From the NCBI GenBank assembly GCA_024220525.1, contig JAMYWO010000554.1:1-18218 (forward strand): DNA of 18,218 nucleotides, given 5' to 3'. Position 1 is the first letter of the stretch. Each line of letters opens with the position of its first letter. The position numbers and the translations under genes were made by a program. The DNA comes from Cochliopodium minus (taxonomy: Eukaryota; Discosea; Himatismenida; Cochliopodiidae). Positions 1 through 7,053 of this stretch are shown here, one piece after another. The notes below the pieces were generated by a model. That model worked only from the letters and a program-made list of their open reading frames with translations. It had not been told where the DNA came from and did no database searches.

Positions 1-72
1 ATAAAAAATAAAAAATAAAAAATAAAAAATAAAAAATAAAAAATAAAAAATAAAAAATAAAAAATAAAAAAT
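1..72. repeat. ATAAAAA tandem repeat (about ten 7-bp units)
   Basis: The first 72 bases are an almost perfect head-to-tail array of a 7-bp unit, ATAAAAA, cut by the window edge. It ends just downstream of the stop codon of the minus-strand gene that follows, so it lies in that gene's 3' flank. Similar but less regular A/T runs fill introns elsewhere in the window, so it is probably ordinary low-complexity DNA. Confidence 0.9.
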
Positions 73-73
73 A

Positions 74-361
74 TTATATTACTTTAGCCTCTATGATTTT
101 GACATTCAAATACTTTCTTTTGTCATCTTCTTCCACAGCAACACTGCTATTTTGAACATCTTTGTTGAGATGGCTGCCACTCTCATTACGAGGGTTAGGT
201 TGCATCTTTGTGATCTCCGTCATGTACATGGGCTCGAAGGAGTGGGAGACGCAATCTTGCATCTCTTTGCTCAGTACCGTGTTGTTGTTCTTTGCTAAGT
301 GGTTCTCGTATTTTTCTTTGCTTTCCCATTTTGTGTACAGCTGGAACGAGTTGTCTGATGA
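74..361 (-). CDS. Last exon of a probable ABM-fold (antibiotic biosynthesis monooxygenase-like) protein
   Basis: Read on the minus strand, a 96-codon open exon runs from a 3' splice site (TTTTATAG before position 361) to a TAA at 74-76. Its start reads SSDNSFQLYTKWESKEKYE, followed by NHL and a short helical stretch. That is the pattern of the second half of the small dimeric ABM/quinol-monooxygenase fold, in which an F-x-L-Y-x-x-W-x-S-x-E-x-Y-x-x-H-L segment precedes the last helix. About 40 polar residues follow that the bacterial family lacks. The N-terminal half of the domain must lie in one or more exons upstream, at higher coordinates; I could not find one with confidence between 362 and 1066. 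Substrate unknown. An internal ATG at 262 opens only a shorter reading frame and is not preferred, because homology begins upstream of it. Confidence 0.5.
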   Translation of the reverse strand, partial: SSDNSFQLYTKWESKEKYENHLAKNNNTVLSKEMQDCVSHSFEPMYMTEITKMQPNPRNESGSHLNKDVQNSSVAVEEDDKRKYLNVKIIEAKVI

Positions 362-1066
362 CTATAAAAAAAAATTTGAAAATAATCAATGAAAATCAAT
401 TATAATTAAAATGAATGGATTCATTTAGATTTTTTTTTTGAAAAAAATAAATAAATAAAATTTAAAATTATTTGATAAAAATAAAAAATCATTAAAATTT
501 CTTATGAAAAGTTTCCTGAAATTTAAATATTTTGTTGCTAATTGCTCATATGTGATGAAATTTTTTATAAAAATTGCAAAAATCTTGAATTATTCGAAAT
601 TTCTTAGCATCAAATTTTTGAGTTTTGTTTATATCAGATCATTTCAAGTATAATTCTTAAAATCATGGTAATTACTGTATAATTGAAATCACTTTATCTT
701 TATAATGCATTCAAATGATTTTACAAAAAAATTTTTGGGGATGCCCGAGTATATCTTAATTAGAAAGATAAATATTTTATTTTTTGTTTTAATTTCGTTG
801 CGATTCTTGGTTTGCTCATATTAAAAAAGAAAAAAAAATATTTCCCCTTTAGCTAATTCAAATAATGTATTATATTTTCCATTATTCTTATCATTTCTTT
901 ATATTTCATAAGATATAAGAAATATATATTTTGCAAGATAAATTATTACAACATAGATATTATTTTGAGTTCAGTTCAATAAACATTTAACTTAATAGAA
1001 ATAATAAGTAATAATATGAATATTGCCATATCATGCTATTTTTTGATTGATGTTTATTTGTAAACC
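362..1066. other. About 700 bp with no identifiable gene
   Basis: This AT-rich stretch has no open frame of useful length on either strand. It should contain at least one upstream exon, or the intron, of the minus-strand ABM-like gene, because that exon begins at an acceptor at 361. A short minus-strand ATG frame near 815 (starting MSKPRIATKLKQ) ends after about 19 codons and has no clear donor site; I do not call it. Nothing else stands out. Confidence 0.5.
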
Positions 1067-1423
1067 TTATGCATCTTCCAAGTGCTCTCCAATTTTCTGG
1101 AATGGATTTCCCATGAATCCAAAAATGGCTGATTCATATTTTCCTTTAAACTCCATTTGAACCAAACAATGAATGTATTTAACATCCCTTAATTTTTTTA
1201 TTATTTTTATTTTATTTGTAAAAATAAAATGATCTTGTCTTCCCATTCTTGAATTTCTTTGGTTCAATTCTCAAAAAAATACTCTTCTTTCATCGAATTC
1301 TCTTTTACTTTGGGTTATCGTGAGATTTGAAAGGTAAATTGAGATATCTTTGTTTTTGAGGTAATTAATTAAAAGATATTCAATAAATCTTCCACACTTG
1401 ATTGGAGCAGATCTAATTGTCAA
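1067..1423 (-). pseudogene. Possible broken or frame-disrupted coding region, unidentified
   Basis: On the minus strand three protein-like segments lie end to end but in different frames. The first runs from about 1423 to 1274 (RSAPIKCGRFIEYLL near its start) and ends at a TGA inside a T7 run at 1273-1279. The second continues at once in a shifted frame (RIEPKKFKNGKTRSFYFYK) and reaches a TAA. The third, in another frame, covers roughly 1190-1067 (QMEFKGKYESAIFGFMGNPF) and ends at TAA 1067-1069. No convincing splice signals join them. The last segment weakly recalls the C-terminal strand and helix of START-fold proteins such as COQ10, but the match is too loose to name it. It may be a gene with uncorrected indels, a decayed gene, or chance. 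The region lies between two minus-strand genes. Confidence 0.25.
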
Positions 1424-1509
1424 TTTTTTTTATTATATTTTGTGAATTATGAGGAATTACAAATTTTTAAAATTTTTCTTAGAAATTCCAAAAATACAAT
1501 ATTTTTTTA

Positions 1510-3147
1510 TTAAAAAAATTTTTCTTTAAATTTAAAAGAAGCAAATAACTGAACAATAATAAAGATGATGGGCTTTGGTACAATAACCTTGTGCTTCCTA
1601 GAATAAACCTTGACACAAAAAAGAAAGGTGGACAAAGCTCTTTTGGTGCGATTACTAAATAAAAAGTGGGTTTCCTTCGACCATTTGAACTCTTTAATAT
1701 TGCTGAGTTTTGGAAATTTGTTTAGCGAAAAGGGGGAGGTACCCTTTTATAAATATAAAATGAGAACTAAATTGAATGAATAAATTTTGTTTACATCCAA
1801 ATTCCTTTGATATTGATCGAATCCGTGTAAAAGTAAACACAAATAATTATCATAATCTTCGTTGTAAGCAGCATAATGGAGCAGTGAGTCTCCTTAAAGA
1901 ACAAATAAAACTGAATGAGAAAAAAAGAATTTTTTTTTTTCAAATAAAAAAAACCTGATTGATCAGCCAAACTGAGATTACTAAAATCTTCCAATAAAAG
2001 ACAAATTATGCTGGTACTCAATTTGTTACTCAAAGCATTATGTATCGGAGTAATATAGTGCACATCCTTTTTTTAAGAAAGATAAAAAAAATTAATCGAA
2101 GTAAAAAAAAAAACAAAAAACAAAGACTAAAGCATTGATGTCGGCTTTTTTGTCCAACAAAATTTTAAGATCTCCCACTTTGATTTTCTTATTGCTGCAA
2201 GCAAAATGCAAAGGAGTGGAGGAGTTTTTATTACGTTCATTAACTTCCGCTTTGTAATCAAGAAGCAACTTTACGACTTTTCCATTGATGTTTCGGTTGA
2301 TACAGCTCATATGTAAAATGGTGTTAAATGTTTTTTTCATAGCAAGGTTTACGTTCGATTTGCTTTCAAGTAACACTTTTACAATTTCTGGATTTGGATT
2401 TCCGCTTGTGCATGCAAAGTATAACGCGTTCATCCATTTTTTGTTTTGGTGATTCACATCAGACTTGTGGTCTATAAGCATCTTTATTATTTCTTCATCG
2501 ATTTTCTCGTTTTCACAAGCTATGATCAGAGGATTATCTTCGCTTTACAAATTAAATAAAATTCATTTAACTTTTATAATGGAATGAAATGGATAGATGA
2601 AATTGAGAAGTAGAACGATATCACTCATTTCAGATTATTGGAAAAAAAAATTTTTTTATACCCCTCTTCATTTGTTACATTGCTTTTCAACTCTAACAAC
2701 ATTCTCACAATCTCAATTTTTGGATTTCGATTTTCCAATGCATATTGGAGGAGAGATTTTTCAAAATTATCTTGTTTGTTGATTTTTGATCCTTTCGATA
2801 GGAGATATTTGATGATCGATTCATTGCTCTTTTTATTCTTGATGGCATAAAATATACATGTTTTTCCTTCATCATCAATTTCCTTTAGAAAAATTGAGAA
2901 ATAAATATTTTAATGTGCTATTCATGCTTTTTACATTGATATCTTGATTTTTTGTCATTAACATTTCCAATAATTCAAGTGATAGTATATTATTTTTGCA
3001 TGCCAAATGAAGCAATGATCTTTCATCATTATCCTTAAATCTTGCGAGGTTTGGGTTTTCATCCAAAATTTCTCTTGCACTATTGACATCATTATTGTTG
3101 ATATGTCTTATCAATTGATTGTATATCATATCCTCAGTTTCATACAT
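1510..3147 (-). CDS. Ankyrin-repeat protein, six exons, about 430 residues
   Basis: The exons on the minus strand are 3147-2935, 2882-2662, 2542-2128, 2066-1955, 1892-1795 and 1743-1510. All joins keep phase and give 430 residues plus TAA. The start codon follows an A-rich leader, and the N-terminus reads MYETEDMIYNQLIRHI. Ankyrin helices recur every 33-36 residues; seeds include RSLLHLACKNN, NPLIIACEN, NALYFACTSGN, STPLHFACSN, TPIHNALSN and DSLLHYAAYN, usually followed by the helix EIVKVLLESKSNVN or similar. The last exon carries a tail with W-S-K-E-T-H, a F-x-x-x-T-K-R segment, TFLFCVKVYSR and VPKPIIF. A comparable W-H-P-F-LLL-R-PK ending is, as far as I recall, found after ankyrin repeats in various protist proteins. 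Introns are 51-119 nt, with the unusual donors GTCTTT (2127) and GTTTTT (1954). There is no signal peptide or membrane segment, so probably a cytosolic adaptor; partner unknown. Confidence 0.85.
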
Positions 3148-3270
3148 TTTTATTTTTTTATTATTTTAAATATATTGCGCTTATTGAAAATCATTATATA
3201 TTCAATAATTAATACAGTGAGATATAGTATGATCCTTTTCCAAATCAAAAATCAAAAATAAAAAAAAAAA
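3148..3270. promoter_or_regulatory. Divergent promoter region between the ankyrin gene and COX15
   Basis: Only 123 bp separate the two start codons, so both promoters must sit here or overlap the genes. No TATA box can be told apart from the AT-rich background. Both ATGs are directly preceded by A-rich leaders: an A-run ending in AAAAATG on the COX15 side and AAATAAAAATG on the ankyrin side. Most other genes in the window have similar leaders. Confidence 0.5.
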
Positions 3271-5438
3271 ATGAAGAGCAATATGTTCAAAAAAATAGAT
3301 TTTAGGAAGACCAATACATTCAATCTTCTCAAAATCAACAACAATAAGAATTACTTCTTCCATACAACCAACAAATCCAATTTCTCCTTTATCCCCTTCC
3401 AAAATAATGGACCAAAAATCAAGAAGATATGGAATCAGCCCAAAATAATAGAAAGGCAGAAGAATTTTCTGATAAACAAGAAAAATATCTTTGCATTGAA
3501 AAAATTTAACCTATATACCACCGAAAACAATACTTCCACACCCATCAATGCACAAGATAATTATTTTGAAATTAAGATCTCAGGAGACGACAAAAAGAAT
3601 AGATCTGTTGGAAAATGGCTCCTTGTGGTGGCAGGAATGACATTCTTAATGGTTGTGATAGGTACCTAAACATAAAAAAAATAAAATAGAAATTATTTTT
3701 GGATTTCATCGCGACAATCACTCGAAATTCCATTTAATTTTTTTTTTAATTCTCAACAAGATTATCATGATGATAAGATTAATAATTTATTATATTTACA
3801 GAGAATATATCTTTTCTAAATTAAATTCATCTGATTTCAAATTCATAGGTGGAATTACCAGATTAACAGAATCAGGACTATCGATGGTGGACTGGAAGTT
3901 GATCATTGACATGATCCCTCCCCTGACCGACGAAGAATGGGAAAAGAGCTTCCGAAAAGTACAAGCTCTACCCAGAGTTTCAACAAAACAAAGACATGAC
4001 TGTGAGTGACTATAAAAGAATCTTCTTTGGGAATGGTTCCATCGTACATGGGGAGAGTAATAGGTAAACAAAATAAAAAAATAATTTTTTTAAAGATTAA
4101 TTTCCGCCAAATAAATTCATTAATTTATTTTTAAAGGATTGGCTTTTGAGTCCCATTGGTTTATTTCGCAGCCAAAGGTAAATTGGGAAAAACATTGGGA
4201 AACTGGCCCTCTTGTTCTTTTGGGAGGCTTCAGGGTTCTTGGGCTGGTGGATGGTCAAAGTGGCTTGGACAAGGATCATCGAAGAAAGAAAGGTCGCTAG
4301 AGTAAAAAAATTGTATTATTTTTATTGTATTTTATTTAATTTCATTTTATTTTATTTTCTTTTATTTTATTTTATATTACTTTTATTTTCTTTTTTATTT
4401 CATTTTATTCTATTTTATCAGATCCAAAATTAGATTGACTGTTCATTTGGGTTCTGCTTTTGTCTTGTACTCTGCGCTTTTGTGGTACTCCGGACTTTAA
4501 GACCTTCCACTGTCATGTCTAGATCTAGCCAACTTCCTTTGGCTTCAATGAAAAGTGGACGTAAAAGTGCAAAAATTAAATCGGAAAATAATCAAATTAA
4601 TCCCAAAAAAATATTAAAAAAATCAAATTAATTTTAAAAATTATTTAAAACAGTACTTGCTGGCTTTTTTTGGTGTTCGCCACTGCTATGTCTGGGGCTT
4701 TGGTCGCAGAGTTTGGACGCAGGGCTTTGTTATAATGAATTTCCTTTGATGGGTGGCCAAATTGTTTCTTTCGATTATTTATTCCTCAATCCTTGTACGT
4801 CAACCTCTGAGATTCCCAGTGCAGTCAATTTAATCACAGGGTAGTTCAAATTTTCTTTATTATAAAAAAATTTGATTTATTTTTAATTTATTTTAATTTA
4901 TTTTGATTTATTTTTAATTTATTTTTATTTATTTTTATTTATTTTAATTTATTTTAATTTATTTTTAATTTATTTTAATTTATTTTAATTTATTTTAATT
5001 TATTTTAATTTAATTTTAATTATTAATTTATTTTAATTTATTTTAATTTATTTTTAATTTATTTTAATTTATTTTAATTTATTTTTTATTTTAATTTATT
5101 TAATTATTAATTTTTTTATTTTACTTTTTTAATATATTTTAATTTATTTAATTATTAATTTTTTTTACTTTTTTAATATTAGGTTTTAGGTGTCTCCACT
5201 TTTTCTTATATTTGCTTCTCTTTTTGGAAATCACGCAAACTCGTTCTGCCTCGTTCAACCGTTTGCTCATGAACACCGTGATGGCTGTCGTTTCCTTGCA
5301 AGTTGCTCTGGGAATTAGCACCTTGTTGACTTTGTGGACATCAGACTTGCTGCCACTCATCAATCCGGTTCTTTGACTTTGCTTTCCTTCATTCTTTGGT
5401 TGTTGCATGACTTGAGAAGAATTAAAATTAGAATTTAA
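3271..5438 (+). CDS. COX15: Heme A synthase COX15, six exons, many apparent frameshifts
   Basis: COX15 is an inner-membrane protein of mitochondria that oxidises heme O to heme A for cytochrome c oxidase. Exons are about 3271-3661, 3849-4063, 4137-4301, 4422-4560, 4654-4840 and 5183-5438 (TAA 5436-5438). Exon 1 is clean: a basic, Asn-rich presequence of about 100 residues, then the first membrane segment ([17 protein letters not shown]). Exon 2 opens with the family signature [15 protein letters not shown]. Later blocks are unmistakable: [78 protein letters not shown] and [13 protein letters not shown]. The four histidines that bind heme in the family are visible in HRTWG, TVHLG, NHR and ATHQ. 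From exon 2 on, however, these blocks lie in different frames. Breaks are near 3953, 4027, 4053, 4149, 4199, 4260, 4280, 4422, 4499, 4670, 4710, 4795, 4808, 4831, 5266 and 5333, and there is an in-frame TAA at 4498-4500. Identity is certain; whether the copy works is not. Confidence 0.88.
4860..5165. repeat. ATTTTAATTT-type minisatellite filling COX15 intron 5
   Basis: Most of the 342-nt intron at 4841-5182 consists of imperfect tandem copies of a 10-12 bp unit (TTATTTTAATTTA and variants such as TTATTTTTAATTTA). The intron still has a GTAGTT donor and a TAATATTAG acceptor. Copy-to-copy differences are mainly in the length of the T runs, which suggests slippage. Confidence 0.85.
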
Positions 5439-5535
5439 GGAAAAAAAATTAAATAATCAAATCTCCAAGAAATAAAAATTTTTATTTTTTATTTTTTAAT
5501 TTATTAATAAATTATAAAATTTTATTATAAATAAA

Positions 5536-6308
5536 ATGAAGACAAAATCAACCTTTGACAAAATTCTCAAAAAAAATATTTCTTTCATAAGACCAAATAA
5601 CTTTAATTATTTATTCTCACCAAAATCTATCCCTTCTTTTCATCATATCTCATATAAGCATCCCAATCTCAATCATAATCAATTTCACATCAAAAATTTT
5701 TATTGCACATCTGATAGTTGGGAGGGGTTGAACGATAAGAATGTATATAATAAAGAGACTGACAATGTTCTATTGGATATCCTCTCTAGCGTGGAAAATA
5801 AATTTGATGAAATGAAAATTAAGTATGATGATTTGGATTATTCTGTAATCATTCCATATCTGAACTATATTCTCAATAAATTTACTAATACCCCCTTTAA
5901 TTTTTATCAGGAAGGAGTTCTCACTCTGGATTTCGGAGATGGAATTTATATATTGAACAAACAAGCACCAAACAAGCAAATATGGTGGTCATCACCAATC
6001 AGGTAAAGATTTCGTCATAAACTATAAACAAAAATTTATTTCACATTTACAAAAAATATCGAATAATTTCAATGAATAAATTGATCATAAAAATGATCTG
6101 TTTCTATTCTATTTAGAATATTTCTTTTTAATTTGAATCGATATATTTTGCTTGTAGTGGGCCCAAACGTTATAAATTTGATCCTTCAATCAATCAATGG
6201 ATAAATACAAGAGATGGCATACCTTTGTTGGAAACACTCAAAAAGGAATTACTTGATACTTACTCTGTGGATGTAGTTTTTACCAATATTAAATCTGATG
6301 ACAATTAA
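5536..6308 (+). CDS. Frataxin, mitochondrial, three exons, 183 residues
   Basis: Frataxin is the mitochondrial matrix protein that speeds sulfur transfer in iron-sulfur cluster assembly. Exons 5536-5844, 5911-6002 and 6158-6308 join in phase to 183 residues. A basic, Asn/His/Ser-rich presequence of about 55 residues is followed by the acidic first helix (DNVLLDILSSVENKFDEM), the strand EGVLTLDFGDG, and the family hallmark INKQ/PNKQIW: here YILNKQAPNKQIWWSSPISG. The motif GPKRYKFD follows, and exon 3 ends with the last helix (LLETLKKELLDTYSV). The 66-nt segment 5845-5910 has a GTAATC donor and a TTTTTATCAG acceptor. It would add 22 residues between helix 1 and strand 1 that frataxins do not have, so I call it an intron although it has no stop and keeps frame. 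The start ATG follows ATAAA. It lies 97 bp downstream of COX15 on the same strand. AATAAA at 6364-6369 may be its poly(A) signal. Confidence 0.95.
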
Positions 6309-6485
6309 AAAATTTTTCCATCTCTGATCTTATCAATTGAGATTCATTAGAAATCATCGAATGAATAAATTAAATAATTTTTAATATATTTCACTTGAAG
6401 AAAAAAAAACAAGTTATAATTGATCCCCATTGTATATATATATTCTATTATATCCATTATCCCCTTCATCCCATCTCATCCCATC

Positions 6486-6875
6486 TCAAAAATCGAAAGG
6501 ACTTTTTTTGCTATCAGTTAAATTCTTATCATCTTGTGACATTATCAACATCGACTCTGTAAATATTCTCGTTATTCTTTTGTTGCTTCTCATCGATTTT
6601 TTGGCACATCCATCTATACATAATTTCTCTTGATGTGTCAGATCTCTTTGTGCGAAATTATGCACACAATCAGAGAAACATCTATCAGTCAATCCATTGA
6701 ATATTCTGATCATCTCTTGTGCTTGGATGGGCAATCCTCCTATATTCCCATATTGTTGTTGTTGTTGTGGTTGATTATTCATCTTTTGTGAAGATCTGCC
6801 TCCCATTTTGGGATTTCTATTGCCACTTCCTGATTCATTTGCAAAAAAATCTTTTTTCCAATCACCTCCACTCAT
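6486..6875 (-). CDS. TIM9: Small Tim chaperone of the TIM9 type, 129 residues
   Basis: Small Tim proteins form a hexameric chaperone with TIM10 in the mitochondrial intermembrane space and carry hydrophobic precursors to the inner membrane. The twin CX3C motif is complete: C66/C70 and C86/C90, with 15 residues between the pairs. It is set in IFNGLTDRCFSDC and KLCIDGCAKKS, which resembles TIM9 (YNGLVERCF...DC) more than TIM8, TIM10 or TIM13. The gene is one uninterrupted exon. It is longer than the usual 85-95 residues because of an N-terminal extension of about 50 residues, rich in Gly, Asn, Ser and Gln with a Q5 run (positions 37-41), plus a short acidic tail. The extension has no basic presequence character, in line with import through the MIA pathway. 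It converges with frataxin and diverges from TRM11. Confidence 0.93.
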   Translation of the reverse strand: MSGGDWKKDFFANESGSGNRNPKMGGRSSQKMNNQPQQQQQYGNIGGLPIQAQEMIRIFNGLTDRCFSDCVHNFAQRDLTHQEKLCIDGCAKKSMRSNKRITRIFTESMLIMSQDDKNLTDSKKSPFDF

Positions 6876-7053
6876 TAATATTTCTCCTTTATATTTTTTT
6901 TTTTTAATAAATTTCCCATAATATTTTTTTTTAAAATGAGATCATCCTTTAAATACTTTCTGATTAACTATAAACCATACTTGAGTTCTTAAATCCTTTT
7001 AAGATAATTTTGCCTTCAATATTTCATCTTTGAAAAAAAAAAAAAAAAAAAAA
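6876..7053. promoter_or_regulatory. Divergent promoter region of TIM9 and TRM11, with an A21 tract touching the TRM11 start
   Basis: The two starts are 178 bp apart. A perfect A tract fills 7033-7053 and runs into the A of the TRM11 ATG (22 A in all). A poly(T) run (6896-6905) lies on the TIM9 side, giving an A-run in that transcript's leader. No other element can be separated from the AT-rich background. Confidence 0.55.

Noticed and set aside
1255-1275. GGTTCAATTC resembling a tRNA T-loop
   Set aside because: No matching acceptor, D or anticodon stems can be drawn around it on either strand.
4841-5182. COX15 intron minisatellite as a possible CRISPR-like or regulatory array
   Set aside because: There are no unique spacers; the units are contiguous, imperfect A/T repeats in a eukaryotic intron.
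3796-5408. Minus-strand open frames of 60-91 codons across COX15 (3796-4071, 4097-4279, 5148-5408)
   Set aside because: They lie antisense to exons with clear COX15 residues on the plus strand and have no recognisable protein content; they are shadows.
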